Shown: positions 34,177-43,995 of the stretch, in pieces
Layout: each line of letters starts with the position of its first letter
How positions within the stretch are numbered: position 1 is the stretch's first letter
Assembly (NCBI GenBank): GCA_030433805.1
Contig: JARUXA010000006.1
Location: 1 to 64,000, forward strand
DNA length: 64,000 nucleotides
Origin: Sphingomonas sp. PsM26
Lineage (GTDB): Bacteria > Pseudomonadota > Alphaproteobacteria > Sphingomonadales > Sphingomonadaceae
Direction of reading: 5' to 3'
Program-made: the position numbers and the translations under genes
The notes under the pieces: generated by a model
Seen by the model: the letters and a program-made list of their open reading frames with translations, nothing else
Told to the model about the DNA's origin: nothing
Databases searched by the model: none

Positions 34177-36009
34177 ATGTCAATTGCAAAGCGTCTACAG
34201 CTCGGTTCGGGGCTGATCGCCATGATCGTCCTGTTGGCGATTGCGATCGCCGCGTACAGCATCAACCTCGTCAGGATCGGTGGTCCGGTCGCCGAGCGGA
34301 TCCAGTCCGCATCGGATTACGTCGCGGACATCCTCCCGCCGCCCGCCTATGTGCTGGAACCGTTCCTGGAAGCCACGTTGCTGGTCGATCATCCCGAACA
34401 GGTGGAGCAGCGTGCCGCGCACCTCGCGGCCTTGCGCAAGGCGTATGACGAGCGTCAGGCCTATTGGAAAACCGGCAACATCAGTCCCGAACTCGCCGCA
34501 GCGCTCACCCAGGATGCGAACGTCCCCGCACAGCGTTTCTGGCAGCAGGTCGCGCGGCTGGAAACCGCGGCGCGCAAGGGTGATGCCGCCGCGATGCGCG
34601 ACAGCTATGCCGCGATCGCCACTGCCTATGCCGAGCACCGGACTCAGATCGACCGCGCGGTCACGCTGGCGACCGACTATCAGGCCAATCTCAAGCAGGA
34701 CGCCCACCGCAGCCTGACCACGGCGTCGAGCGCATTGCTGGTACTGGCGTTGACGATCCTCGCGCTTGCGATCGGCGCAGGGGTCTATCTGACGCGCAAG
34801 GTCATGGCGCCGCTCGATGAACTGATCCAGTCGACCACTACGCTCGCCGGTGGGCAGGACTGTACGGTGCCGCATCTCGGGCGCACCGACGAACTCGGTG
34901 CGATGGCGGAAGCGGTCGACTTCTTCCGGCGCAGCGCAAAGGAACGCGCGGCGCAGGACGCCCGCGCCGCCGCGGATACCGCGATCGTCGCGGACGGCGT
35001 GGGGCAGGTCCTGCGCCGGATGGCGGCGGGCGACTTGCGGCATGGCACTGCAATCGAATTCCCCGTAGGGTACACCGGCGTCAACAGCGATTTGAACGGC
35101 GCGGTCGAGACCCTGCGCAAGATGGTCTGCGCGGTGGTCGAGACGACCAACGAGATCGACGGCGCGTCCCGATCGATCGCAGGTGCGACCGAGGAACTCG
35201 CGCGGCGCACCGAGAGCAGTGCCGCGGCGATCGAGCAGACGTCGGCTGCGGTCAATCGCATGGACGAGCGGCTGCGCAGCACCGCCGAGGCGGCGCGCAA
35301 GACGTCCGACGGATCGCAGCAGACGCTGGACGCAGCCAGCGAAGTCCGCACCCGCACCGATGGCGCGATGGAAGCGATGCACCGCGTGTCCAAGAGCACC
35401 AGCGGGATCGATGACGTGATCGAGGGGCTCGACAAGATCGCGTTCCAGACCCGCGTGCTGGCGATGAACGCTGCGGTCGAAGCGGGACGGGCGGGGGATG
35501 CCGGTCGCGGGTTCGCGGTGGTCGCGGATCTCGTCTCGACGCTGGCGATGCGCGCCGAGGAGGAGGCCAAGCGCGCGCGCACGCAACTCAGCGCGACGCA
35601 GGAGGACGTCACCGTCGCGGTCGAGGCGGTCGGTCTGGTCGACGGCGCGCTCCAGACGATCCTGACGCGCTGCACCGAAGCCGCCGCGCTGACGCAGGGG
35701 ATCGCCGACGACAATGTCGCGCAGTCCATCGCGATCGGCGAGATCAACAGCGCGGTGTCGCAGCTCGACCAGATCGTCCAGCAGAATGCCGCGATGGTAG
35801 ACCAGACGTCCGCCGCCGCGGGAGGACTCGCGCGGGACGTGCAGAGGCTGGCCGGCCATGCGGCGGCGTTCCAGTATGACTTGCGCGCAAGCGACGTTCC
35901 CGTGGCGGTCGAACGGCGTAAACCCCGCACCGGCGCGTCCGCGGGCAGCCGTGCCGACCGGCGCGGTCCAGCGAACACCGCGCGGGCGAGGGAATTGCTC
36001 CCCGCATAG
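34177..36009 (+). CDS. methyl-accepting chemotaxis protein
   Basis: 610 residues from ATG 34177 (GAAGG upstream). One membrane helix near residues 11-31 and another at about 195-215 enclose a roughly 160-residue helical periplasmic sensor ([20 protein letters not shown]). A HAMP domain ([20 protein letters not shown]), a second HAMP-like segment ([16 protein letters not shown]) and the cytoplasmic signalling hairpin follow ([40 protein letters not shown]). The hairpin tip has Arg where Asn is usual (FQTN), and Gly in EAGRAG. No chemotaxis kinase genes are nearby. The ligand is unknown. Confidence 0.93.
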   Translation: MSIAKRLQLGSGLIAMIVLLAIAIAAYSINLVRIGGPVAERIQSASDYVADILPPPAYVLEPFLEATLLVDHPEQVEQRAAHLAALRKAYDERQAYWKTGNISPELAAALTQDANVPAQRFWQQVARLETAARKGDAAAMRDSYAAIATAYAEHRTQIDRAVTLATDYQANLKQDAHRSLTTASSALLVLALTILALAIGAGVYLTRKVMAPLDELIQSTTTLAGGQDCTVPHLGRTDELGAMAEAVDFFRRSAKERAAQDARAAADTAIVADGVGQVLRRMAAGDLRHGTAIEFPVGYTGVNSDLNGAVETLRKMVCAVVETTNEIDGASRSIAGATEELARRTESSAAAIEQTSAAVNRMDERLRSTAEAARKTSDGSQQTLDAASEVRTRTDGAMEAMHRVSKSTSGIDDVIEGLDKIAFQTRVLAMNAAVEAGRAGDAGRGFAVVADLVSTLAMRAEEEAKRARTQLSATQEDVTVAVEAVGLVDGALQTILTRCTEAAALTQGIADDNVAQSIAIGEINSAVSQLDQIVQQNAAMVDQTSAAAGGLARDVQRLAGHAAAFQYDLRASDVPVAVERRKPRTGASAGSRADRRGPANTARARELLPA

Positions 36010-36052
36010 GCGCGGCTCGACTTGGGCGGTGGTGGCGGGGTAGGGGTCGCGG

Positions 36053-38149
36053 ATGACCGACTCCACGCCCCCCGCTGCCCCTCTTCCCGTTGCGCCCGTC
36101 GCCGCGCTCCGCCCGCACAGCTTCACGACGCACGGGGTTACGATCGAGGATCCCTACGCCTGGATCAAGGATCCAGGCTATCCCGAGGTGACCGATCCCG
36201 ACGTGCTCGACTATCTGGCGGCGGAAAACGCGTATTTCGAAAGCGTGATGGCGCCGCATCGTCCGCTGATCGACCGGCTGTACGAAGAGATGAAGGGGCG
36301 GATCAAGGAAGACGATTCCTCGGTCCCGCAGAAGGACGGCGACTGGCTGTACTGGACCGCGTTCGAGACCGGCGGCCAGTATCGCAAATGGTGGCGTCGC
36401 CCGGTCGCCGCGGGCACTGACACGAGCAAGGACGAACTGATCCTCGACGAGCCCGTGCTTGCCGAGGGCAAGGAATATTTCCGGCTGGGCGCCTTCTCGA
36501 TCAGCAACGACGGGCGGCTGCTCGCCTATGCGATCGACGACAATGGCTCCGAGCGGTTCGAGATTCGCGTCAAGGACCTGACCACCGGCGAGCATCTCCC
36601 CGATGTCATTCCGGGGATGCTGTCCGAGATCGTCTGGACCGCGGACGACAAGGGCTTCCTTTACGGCCTGGCGAACGACCAGTGGCGCACCGACAACGCG
36701 CGGCTCCACTGGCTCGGCACGCCGATCGCGGACGATATCGAACTGTTCAAGGAAGCCGACGAGGGCTTCCGCGTGGGCGTCAGCGAGACGAGCGACCGCA
36801 AGTGGATCGTGCTGTCGAGCGGCGATCATGTGACGAGCGAGATCTACCTGCTTCCCGCAACCGACCCGCTCGCGACGCCGCTGCTGGTGTCGGCGCGGCA
36901 AGTGGGACGTGAATATGACGTCGACATGCATGGCGACACGCTGTTCATCCACACCAACGACACCGATCCCAATTTTCGGCTGTGCACCGCGCATATCTCG
37001 GCGCCGGGCGAATGGGTCGAGAAGATCGCGCCGTCGCGGCAATTTTACATGACTGGAATCGACTGTTTCCGGGACTTTTTCATCGTAGACGGGCGTGAAA
37101 ACGGGCTCGATCAGATCGAAATCCACCGCTACGACGACACAATCGTGCCACAACGGATACGGTTTCCCGAGGCAAGCTATGACGCGGGGCTCGGCAACAA
37201 CCCTGAATATGCGATGGACGTGCTGCGCGTCGGCTATGAATCGATGGTCACGCCGGGCACCGAATATGATTACGACGTCGCGACCGGCGAGCTTACGACA
37301 CTGAAAGTCCAGGAAATTCCGTCGGGCTATCAGGCGGCCAAGTATCGCACCGAACGCCTCAAGATCACCGCACGCGACGGGACCGAGGTGCCGGTGTCGA
37401 TCGTCTATCCCGCCGACTTCCCCAGGGACGGGTCGCGGCCGCTGTTCCTTTATGCTTACGGCGCATACGGTTACGCAATCCCGCCGGGCTTCTCGACCGG
37501 GCGGTTGTCGCTGCTCGACCGCGGCTTTGCCTATGCGATCGCGCATATCCGCGGCGGGGACGATCTCGGCCAGCAATGGTATCTCGACGGCAAGCTCGAG
37601 AAACGCGCCAACACGTTCAACGACTTCGTCGATGTCGCCAAGGGGCTGGTCGCGGATGGCTGGACCTCCGCGGGCAAGATCGCGATCGCGGGGCGGTCTG
37701 CGGGCGGCGAGCTGATGGGCGCCGTCGTCAATTCCGATCCCGAACTATGGGGCGCGGTGATCGCCGACGTGCCGTTCGTCGACGTGCTCAACACGATGCT
37801 CGACGCCGAGCTGCCGCTGACGCCGGGCGAATGGCCCGAATGGGGCAATCCGATCGAGGACAAGGCGGCGTTCGAATTGATCCGCGGCTATTCGCCGTAC
37901 GATCAGGTCAAGGCGCAGGCCTATCCGCCGATGTTCATCAGCGGCGGGCTCAACGACCCGCGCGTTACCTATTGGGAGCCCGCAAAATGGGCGGCCAAGC
38001 TGCGCGCGACCAAGACCGACGACAATATCCTGCTGCTCAAGACCAACATGGGCGCGGGGCATGGCGGCAAATCGGGGCGGTTCGAGTCGCTGCGCGAGGG
38101 CGCGGAGGAACATGCGTTCGTGCTGTGGCAGCTCGGCATCGAGGGGTAG
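36053..38149 (+). CDS. ptrB: prolyl-oligopeptidase family serine peptidase (oligopeptidase B-like)
   Basis: 698 residues, the usual length for oligopeptidase B. The N-terminal part (EDPYAWIKDPGYPEV, ENAYFESVMAP) and a seven-bladed propeller lead to an alpha/beta-hydrolase domain with LFLYAYGAYGYAIPPGFS, IAHIRGGDDLGQQWYLDGKL, nucleophile Ser 549 in GRSAGGELMG, Asp 635 in GGLNDPRV and His 670 in GAGHGGKSGR. It has no signal peptide and should cut cytoplasmic peptides after basic residues. It stands 43 bp after the chemoreceptor gene, but is probably independent. Confidence 0.93.
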   Translation: MTDSTPPAAPLPVAPVAALRPHSFTTHGVTIEDPYAWIKDPGYPEVTDPDVLDYLAAENAYFESVMAPHRPLIDRLYEEMKGRIKEDDSSVPQKDGDWLYWTAFETGGQYRKWWRRPVAAGTDTSKDELILDEPVLAEGKEYFRLGAFSISNDGRLLAYAIDDNGSERFEIRVKDLTTGEHLPDVIPGMLSEIVWTADDKGFLYGLANDQWRTDNARLHWLGTPIADDIELFKEADEGFRVGVSETSDRKWIVLSSGDHVTSEIYLLPATDPLATPLLVSARQVGREYDVDMHGDTLFIHTNDTDPNFRLCTAHISAPGEWVEKIAPSRQFYMTGIDCFRDFFIVDGRENGLDQIEIHRYDDTIVPQRIRFPEASYDAGLGNNPEYAMDVLRVGYESMVTPGTEYDYDVATGELTTLKVQEIPSGYQAAKYRTERLKITARDGTEVPVSIVYPADFPRDGSRPLFLYAYGAYGYAIPPGFSTGRLSLLDRGFAYAIAHIRGGDDLGQQWYLDGKLEKRANTFNDFVDVAKGLVADGWTSAGKIAIAGRSAGGELMGAVVNSDPELWGAVIADVPFVDVLNTMLDAELPLTPGEWPEWGNPIEDKAAFELIRGYSPYDQVKAQAYPPMFISGGLNDPRVTYWEPAKWAAKLRATKTDDNILLLKTNMGAGHGGKSGRFESLREGAEEHAFVLWQLGIEG

Positions 38150-38227
38150 GCGAAACGACCGTCGCGCTTTGCTCCGGCGCTCGCCGTCGCGGGGGAACAT
38201 CGGCACGCGCGCGGATTTGAGCCGTTT

Positions 38228-38803
38228 ATGACGATCGAATCCATCATCCAGCACTACGGCCTCTTCGCGTTGTTCGCGGGCGCTGGGATCGAGGGCGAGA
38301 CTGTCGTCGTCGCGGGCGGGCTGCTCGCGCACAAGGGGCTGTTTTCGCTGCCCGGCGCGATGGCGGCGGCGGCGGCGGGGTCGTTCGTCGCGGACCAGAT
38401 CTTCTTCTCGCTCGGGCGGTATTTCCGCGACAAACCGTGGGTCCGGCGAGCGCGAGAGAAGCCGATCTTCGAGCGCGCGCTGGGGCTGCTCGAACGCTAT
38501 CCGATCGGGTTCATCTTCGCGTTCCGCTTCATCTACGGTTTCCGCACGATCAGCCCGATTGCGATCGGGACGACCAAGGTCTCGACCAAGCTGTTCGTCA
38601 TGATCAACCTGGTCGCGGCGATCGTCTGGGGGATCGTGTTCACCGGGATCGGCTATCTGTTCGGGCACAGTTTCGAGAAACTGATCGAGCGCTTCCTCCC
38701 CGACAACCATGCGATCCTGATCGTCGGCGGGGTGATCGTCGTGGTCGCGTCGCTGCTGGGCCTCTGGCATTGGTGGCGCGGTCGGGGCACACAGGCGGCA
38801 TGA
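38228..38803 (+). CDS. DedA-family membrane protein
   Basis: 191 residues with four to five hydrophobic segments. DedA features: IEGETVVVAGGLLAHKG near residues 21-37, AGSFVADQIFFSLGRYFRDK, a basic loop, FRFIYGFRTISPIAIGTTKV and NLVAAIVWGIVFTGIGYLFG. The family is implicated in flipping of undecaprenyl phosphate or phospholipids and in membrane homeostasis. Its stop overlaps the thioesterase start (ATGA), so the two are co-translated. Confidence 0.92.
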   Translation: MTIESIIQHYGLFALFAGAGIEGETVVVAGGLLAHKGLFSLPGAMAAAAAGSFVADQIFFSLGRYFRDKPWVRRAREKPIFERALGLLERYPIGFIFAFRFIYGFRTISPIAIGTTKVSTKLFVMINLVAAIVWGIVFTGIGYLFGHSFEKLIERFLPDNHAILIVGGVIVVVASLLGLWHWWRGRGTQAA

Positions 38804-39195
38804 CGCGCTTCACGCTTTCGATCACCGCGACGCCCGACGACATCGACGAGCTCGGCCACGTCAACAATGCGGTGTGGGTGCGCTGGATCCAGCAGATCGC
38901 GGTCGCGCATTGGGAAGCACTCGCGCCGCCCGAACAGCAGGCGGCCTATGTCTGGGTCGTGACGCGGCACGAGATCGACTATCGCGGCAATGTCGCGGCG
39001 GGCGAGACGGTGACCGGCGAAACCTGGGTTCCTGCACCGCCCAGCGGCGCGCGGTTCGACCGGCATGTCCGGTTCCTAGGGCCGGACGGGAAGGTAAAGG
39101 TACAGGCCGTCACGACCTGGGCGCTGATCGACCGCGCGAGCGGGCGGCTGCTGCGCGTGCGGGACGAGATTGCAGCGCCGTTTTTGTCCAGCTGA
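38800..39195 (+). CDS. acyl-CoA thioesterase (hotdog fold, 4HBT)
   Basis: 131 residues from ATG 38800, overlapping dedA as ATGA. The 4-hydroxybenzoyl-CoA thioesterase signature DIDELGHVNNAVWVRWIQQI carries the catalytic Asp-type motif, followed by the central helix and VVTRHEIDYRGNVAAGETV. Proteins of this group hydrolyse acyl-CoA esters; the chain preference cannot be inferred. Confidence 0.9.
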   Translation: MTRFTLSITATPDDIDELGHVNNAVWVRWIQQIAVAHWEALAPPEQQAAYVWVVTRHEIDYRGNVAAGETVTGETWVPAPPSGARFDRHVRFLGPDGKVKVQAVTTWALIDRASGRLLRVRDEIAAPFLSS

Positions 39196-39255
39196 CGGAA
39201 CCGCTTGGCGCCTCGGGGGCTTGAATGGAGGAATCCCGCCAAGGAAAGGCCCGCG

Positions 39256-39876
39256 ATGCTGGAACATCTCCCCCATTGGTTGGGTGCCGCGTTGCGCAGC
39301 GTGCGTGCCGGTGCCGACAAGTTGACGATCACCCAGCCGGTGCCCGGCAATAATTATACGACGATCGAGGTGACGAGCCCCGCCTTCGCGCAGGAAGGCC
39401 GCATCCCGCCACGCTTCACCGCGGACGGCGAAGGGGTTTCGCCGCCGCTGACCTGGGGTGCGGTCCCGCCGGGGACGCTGAGCGTCGCGCTGGTCGTCGA
39501 GGATGCCGATTCACCGACGCCGGCACCGCTGGTGCACGCGATTCTCTGGGGCTTGCCCGCGGATGCCGGGCGGATCGAGGAAGGTGCGATCACGGCGAAC
39601 GCGCAGCCAGATGGTGGCGATGTCGGTCGCAACTCGTATCTGTCCGAGGGGTGGCTCGCGCCGGATCCGCCGACCGGCCACGGCGACCATCGCTATGCGT
39701 TTCAAATCTTCGCGCTGGATTGCGCGGCAGAGGACATCGGTGAAGCACCGGGGCGCGGTGCGGTGCTCAACGCAATGGCGGGCCATGTGATCGGCGCAGG
39801 GTTGCTGGTCGGGCTGTATTCGCGCGGCGAACCGGCGGATGTGGTCCCGGATGATGGCGCGCCTGTGGCCGCCTGA
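39256..39876 (+). CDS. YbhB/YbcL family (Raf kinase inhibitor-like) protein
   Basis: 206 residues from ATG 39256, with AAGGAAAGG upstream. The phosphatidylethanolamine-binding fold is recognised from FTADGEGVSPPLTWGAVPPG, LVVEDADSPTPAPLVHAILW, APDPPTGHGDHRYAFQIFAL and the C-terminal GLLVGLYSR. The function of bacterial members is not well understood. About 45 extra N-terminal residues (HLPHWLGAALRSVRAGADKL) precede the domain, as seen in proteobacterial relatives. No signal peptide is apparent. Confidence 0.92.
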   Translation: MLEHLPHWLGAALRSVRAGADKLTITQPVPGNNYTTIEVTSPAFAQEGRIPPRFTADGEGVSPPLTWGAVPPGTLSVALVVEDADSPTPAPLVHAILWGLPADAGRIEEGAITANAQPDGGDVGRNSYLSEGWLAPDPPTGHGDHRYAFQIFALDCAAEDIGEAPGRGAVLNAMAGHVIGAGLLVGLYSRGEPADVVPDDGAPVAA

Positions 39877-39917
39877 CACCTCACGTGAGCGCTGACGTCG
39901 GGTCGCGTTCCCCTAAC

Positions 39918-40028
39918 TTTCTTCCCCGGCGAAGGCCGGGGCCCAGTCGCGATGGCCGAAGTAACGGCGCGCACCCGCTCGCAATCTTCTGTTCTTCGAC
40001 TGGGCCCCGGCCTTCGCCGGGGAAGCAG
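39918..40028. repeat. pair of inverted REP-like palindromes (second locus)
   Basis: TTTCTTCCCCGGCGAAGGCC plus GGGGCCCAGTCG (39918-39949) faces its reverse complement CGACTGGGCCCCGGCCTTCG plus CCGGGGAAG (39998-40026). The same family is at 25153-25268. As there, it occupies a convergent gene junction (YbhB-like gene and ppc). Confidence 0.87.
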
Positions 40029-40056
40029 TTATGAACTCAGGCCACCGACGCAACCC

Positions 40057-42759
40057 TTACCCGCTGTTGCGCAACGCAGTTGCGATCGCGTTGATCGACA
40101 GCAGGATGCCCTCGCCGATCCGCTCGTCCTCATCGCCCGCACGGCGGCGTTTGATCAGCTCGATCTGGAGCAGGTTGAGCGGCTCGATGTACGGCAGCCG
40201 CAACCGGATCGACGTCTCGAGCGCGGGATGCGCTTCGAGCAGGCGCGACTGGCCGGTCACGTCCAGCAGACCGTCATGCGCTTGCCGCCACCCCGCTTCG
40301 ATCCGCGGGAAGATCGCGTCGGCAAGGCTGCGATCCTCGACCAGCGCGGCATAGCGGGCGGCGATCCCCATGTCGGACTTGGCGATCACCTGTTCCATAT
40401 TGGCGAGCGTCGCCGCGAAGAACGGCCAGCCCTGCGCCATGTCGCGCAACAGTGCCTTGTCCTCGAATGCGTCGATCGCCTGGCCCACGCCGTACCAACC
40501 CGGCAGCATCACGCGCGCCTGCGCCCAACTGAACACCCAGGGAATCGCGCGCAGATCCTCGATCCGGTCGCTCTTGGTCCGGCTGGCGGGGCGCGAGCCG
40601 ATCTTGAGCCCCGAAATTTCCGCGATCGGTGTCATCTCACGGAAGAAGGTGCGGAAACCCTCGGTGCCATAGACGAGGTCGCGATACGCCTTGAACGCGC
40701 TCGCCGAGAGCTGGTCCATCGCCTCGGAGAAACGCTGCGTGTCGGCGGGGGACAATTGCTCGGGCTCGAGGCTGGCAAGCAACGTCGCCGAGGCCATCGC
40801 CTCCAGATTGGTCATCGCACTGTCGCGCGTGCCATATTTGCCCGCGATCACTTCGCCTTGCTCGGTAATGCGGATCCGGCCCTGCACCGTGCCGAACGGC
40901 TGTGCGCGGATCGCGGCGAAGGCGGAGCCACCGCCACGCCCGACCGCGCCGCCGCGCCCGTGGAACAGCTGCATGCCGACGCCGGCGTCGGCGAAAACGC
41001 TGCGCAACGCGGTGGACCCTTTGGACAGGCTCCAAGTCGAGGTGAGATACCCCCCGTCCTTGTTCGAATCGGAATAGCCGATCATCACTTCCTGATAACC
41101 GCGCGCGGCGGTCACCGCGCGAACCTCGGGCAGCGCGAACCATTTGGTCATAATGTCCGGCGCGGCTTCCAGATCGCCGATCGTCTCGAACAGCGGCACC
41201 GCCATGATCGCGGCGAGCGGGGTTTGCCCGTCGGTTCCCTGCGGCCGGTACAGACCAACTTCCTTCAACAGCACGTTGAGTTCGAGCAGGTCCGACACCG
41301 ACTGCGCCATCGACACGATATGCTGGACGATGCACGCCGTGCCATAGGTGGCATGCGCGGTCGCGGCGGCGCGCAGGATCGCGAGTTCGGACTTGGTCTC
41401 GTCCGAATAGTCCGCGAATGCGCTGCCCAAGGGTCGCGCGTTGGACAGTTCGTGGCGCAGTAGCGACACGCGCTGCGATTCACTCAGCGCCAGATAATCG
41501 CCCTCGACCCCGGCGACCTTGAGCAGCTCGGCGACGACGCGTTCGAGCACCGCGCTGTTCTGCCGCAGGTCGAGCGTCGCAAGGTGGAAGCCGAATGTTT
41601 CGACTGCGCGGATCAGCCGTCCGAGCGCGCCGCCCGACGACAAGGTCCCCCCGCCACCCGCCGCGAGCGCGCGGGCGATGATGACGAGATCGGCGCGGAA
41701 CGCCTGCGGATCGGCATAGCGCTCGCCCGTGAGCGGTCCTGGTCGCGGGGCGGCCTTGCCGGTCAGCGCCAGATGCGTCGCGGCGAGCCTGGCGTAAACG
41801 CCCGACAGCGCGCGCCGGTATGGTTCGTCGCTGCGGCTTTCGGCGTTGTCGCCGCTTGCGTCGGCCAGCGCGGTGACCGCTGTGTCGGCGGGCGCGAGAT
41901 TGGTCGAGATCGACAGTTCGGCCCCGAGCGCGTGGACCGCATCGAGATAATAGACCAGCACCGCTTCGCTCGCCTTGGCGAGGGCGGCGCGCAGGCTGTC
42001 GGCCGTGACAAACGGATTGCCGTCACGATCGCCGCCGATCCAGCTGCCGGGCTTGAGGAACCCCGGCGTGCGTTCGCCAAGCGCGCGATCCCAGCGCTGG
42101 TACAGTGCGGGGAGCGCGGGGAGGAACACGTCGCGGAGATAGCTGAGCGCGGTCTCGACCTCGTCGGTGACGTACAGGCGTTCGCGCCGCAGCACGCGCG
42201 TCTGCCACAGCAGCGCGATCTGGCGAAGGATCGCCTGCTCTACGTCGTCGCCTTCGGGCGTGTCGGTCGCGCCGGTGTCGCGCAGCAGCATCAGCGCGGC
42301 GATCCGGTTGCGGTGGTCGATCATCGACTTGCGTCGCACCTCGGTCGGGTGCGCGGTCAGCACGGGGGCAAGCAAGGCGTGCTGCAGCAGCGCGATCGCC
42401 TTTGCCTTGTCGATCCCTTCTTCCGCCAAGCGGTCGAGCGCGGAGGCAAGGTCCGCGCCCTGTTCGGCGGTCACGCCCTGCCGGTCCTCGGCAAGGTTGG
42501 CGAGCATCGAGAAGAGCATGAATCCCCGAACAAAATCCACCGTTTCGTCGAGGTCGAGCTGGTCGAGCGCAAGGTCGACGCTCTTGTCGTCGGTCGCCCC
42601 GCGGTGGCGCTCGACCGAGGCCGCACGGATCGATTCGGTGCGTTCATAGAGCGCTTCGCCGCCATAGGCGCGGATCACGTCGCCGAGCAGCTTGCCCAGG
42701 AAACGGATGTCGGGATTGTTGGTGATCGAGGGGAGGTCAGCCATCCGGGGATGCTGCAT
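40057..42759 (-). CDS. ppc: phosphoenolpyruvate carboxylase
   Basis: 900 residues from ATG 42759, preferred because GGGGGTG lies 6 nt upstream; ATG 42744 (895 residues) is also possible. All catalytic motifs are present: VLTAHPTEVRRKS with the active-site His, IGGDRDGNPFVT, VMIGYSDSNKDGGYLTS, FHGRGGAVGRGGG and LRAIPWVFSWAQARVMLPGW. The C-terminus is ALRNSG where ALRNTG is usual. It forms oxaloacetate from PEP and bicarbonate to replenish the TCA cycle. It follows an EF-hand lipoprotein gene by 23 bp. Confidence 0.97.
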   Translation of the reverse strand: MQHPRMADLPSITNNPDIRFLGKLLGDVIRAYGGEALYERTESIRAASVERHRGATDDKSVDLALDQLDLDETVDFVRGFMLFSMLANLAEDRQGVTAEQGADLASALDRLAEEGIDKAKAIALLQHALLAPVLTAHPTEVRRKSMIDHRNRIAALMLLRDTGATDTPEGDDVEQAILRQIALLWQTRVLRRERLYVTDEVETALSYLRDVFLPALPALYQRWDRALGERTPGFLKPGSWIGGDRDGNPFVTADSLRAALAKASEAVLVYYLDAVHALGAELSISTNLAPADTAVTALADASGDNAESRSDEPYRRALSGVYARLAATHLALTGKAAPRPGPLTGERYADPQAFRADLVIIARALAAGGGGTLSSGGALGRLIRAVETFGFHLATLDLRQNSAVLERVVAELLKVAGVEGDYLALSESQRVSLLRHELSNARPLGSAFADYSDETKSELAILRAAATAHATYGTACIVQHIVSMAQSVSDLLELNVLLKEVGLYRPQGTDGQTPLAAIMAVPLFETIGDLEAAPDIMTKWFALPEVRAVTAARGYQEVMIGYSDSNKDGGYLTSTWSLSKGSTALRSVFADAGVGMQLFHGRGGAVGRGGGSAFAAIRAQPFGTVQGRIRITEQGEVIAGKYGTRDSAMTNLEAMASATLLASLEPEQLSPADTQRFSEAMDQLSASAFKAYRDLVYGTEGFRTFFREMTPIAEISGLKIGSRPASRTKSDRIEDLRAIPWVFSWAQARVMLPGWYGVGQAIDAFEDKALLRDMAQGWPFFAATLANMEQVIAKSDMGIAARYAALVEDRSLADAIFPRIEAGWRQAHDGLLDVTGQSRLLEAHPALETSIRLRLPYIEPLNLLQIELIKRRRAGDEDERIGEGILLSINAIATALRNSG

Positions 42760-42782
42760 CGCAACACCCCCGGGGTCAACCA

Positions 42783-43199
42783 TCACTGTGTTGCTGGAGT
42801 CGCCGCCGGGGTGGCGGGCGTTGCCTTGGCGCCTTGCGCGGCGCGGGCAGCGGCTTGCTCCTTGTTGGTCACCATGCCGTCCTTGTTGGCATCGGCCTCG
42901 TCGAACCGCTCAAGCCCGCGCGCGACGAATTCGCTCTTGCTGATCGCGCCGTCCTGATCGGTATCCGCGCGCGCAATGCGGTCCGCGCGGGTGTTGCCGA
43001 GTTCCAGCCTGCTCAGTCGACCGTCACCGTCGGCGTCGCGTTCGTCGAAGCGCTTTTCAAGCAGTTGCCGGACCTCATCGCGCTTGGCGAGCGTCGGCGG
43101 TACGAAGTCGTTCAGGGCGTCGTCGCTGGGTGCGGAGCGGCCGCAGCCGGACGTTACCAATACCAGGGCCGCCAGACCCACAATCCCCATACGCAGCAT
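42783..43199 (-). CDS. EF-hand lipoprotein
   Basis: 138 residues from ATG 43199 (GGGAGA upstream). A lipoprotein signal peptide (LAALVLVTSGC, lipid Cys 19) is followed by three EF-hand loops: DADGDGRLSRLE (residues 55-66), DTDQDGAISKSE (79-90) and DANKDGMVTNKE (102-113). A Pro/Ala/Thr tail closes the protein. It is expected to be a membrane-anchored periplasmic calcium-binding protein of unknown partner. It is co-directional with the HNH nuclease gene upstream and ppc downstream. Confidence 0.88.
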   Translation of the reverse strand: MLRMGIVGLAALVLVTSGCGRSAPSDDALNDFVPPTLAKRDEVRQLLEKRFDERDADGDGRLSRLELGNTRADRIARADTDQDGAISKSEFVARGLERFDEADANKDGMVTNKEQAAARAAQGAKATPATPAATPATQ

Positions 43200-43242
43200 C
43201 TTCGTCTCCCGGACCGAACAGGTCGACGCGCGTGTATCGGCG

Positions 43243-43809
43243 TCAAGCTTCCAGCTCAACGTCCCAATACAGCCAGTCGTGCCACGTTTCGTGCAGGAAA
43301 TTGGGCGGATAGCGTCGGCCATGCTCCTGTAAGTGCCAACTTGTAGGCCGGATTGCGTCGATATGAAGCGGCATCCCCGCCTGTTTCGGCGTACGCCCGC
43401 CCTTCTTGAGGTTGCACGGCGAACAGGCGGTCGCGACATTCTCCCACGTCGTCCGCCCGCCCTGCGCGCGCGGGACGATATGGTCGAAGGTGAGGTCGTT
43501 GCCCGAACCGCAATATTGGCAGGTGAACTTGTCGCGCAGGAACAGGTTGAACCGCGTGAACGCCGGAAACGCGCTGGGGCGCACATATTGCTTGAGCGCG
43601 ATCACCGATGGCAATTTGATCCGCTGCGTCGGACTGCGCACTTCGCGTTCATATTCCGCGACGATGTCGACTCGGTCGAGGAACACCGCCTTGATCGCGG
43701 TCTGCCACGGCCAGACCGACAAGGGATAATAGCTCAGCGGGGTGTAGTCTGCGTTGAGCACAAGCGCAGGACAGCCATCGGGGTGGCGGATGAGATCGGG
43801 ATGGTACAT
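43243..43809 (-). CDS. HNH endonuclease-family protein
   Basis: 188 residues. ALVLNADYTPLSYYPLSVWP at the N-terminus and the zinc HNH core are clear: FTCQYCGSGNDLTFDHIVPR, AQGGRTTWENVATACSPCNL, KKGGRTPKQAGM. This subgroup is chromosomal and widespread in Alphaproteobacteria; its role (DNA processing or repair) is not settled. Nothing around it suggests a mobile element or an intron. Confidence 0.92.
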   Translation of the reverse strand: MYHPDLIRHPDGCPALVLNADYTPLSYYPLSVWPWQTAIKAVFLDRVDIVAEYEREVRSPTQRIKLPSVIALKQYVRPSAFPAFTRFNLFLRDKFTCQYCGSGNDLTFDHIVPRAQGGRTTWENVATACSPCNLKKGGRTPKQAGMPLHIDAIRPTSWHLQEHGRRYPPNFLHETWHDWLYWDVELEA

Positions 43810-43995
43810 TCAAGCCCCCCTTTTCCTCGGTCGCGTGACGCTTCCTGCGCGGCTTCTTGCCGGTTAGGATGACGCTGTCATGACAGCTGCGCCAATCTTG
43901 AACGAACACAGCACAGGGCGCGACTCGGGGTCAAGGGGAACGATCGTAGGGTACGCTCCCGGAGCGGCGCACCGCGCCCCGATCGCGACGGCACG

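Noticed and set aside
43243..43809. HNH gene as a sign of a homing element or group II intron
   Set aside because: No reverse transcriptase, intron boundaries or phage genes are nearby, and this HNH group is a common chromosomal gene in Alphaproteobacteria.
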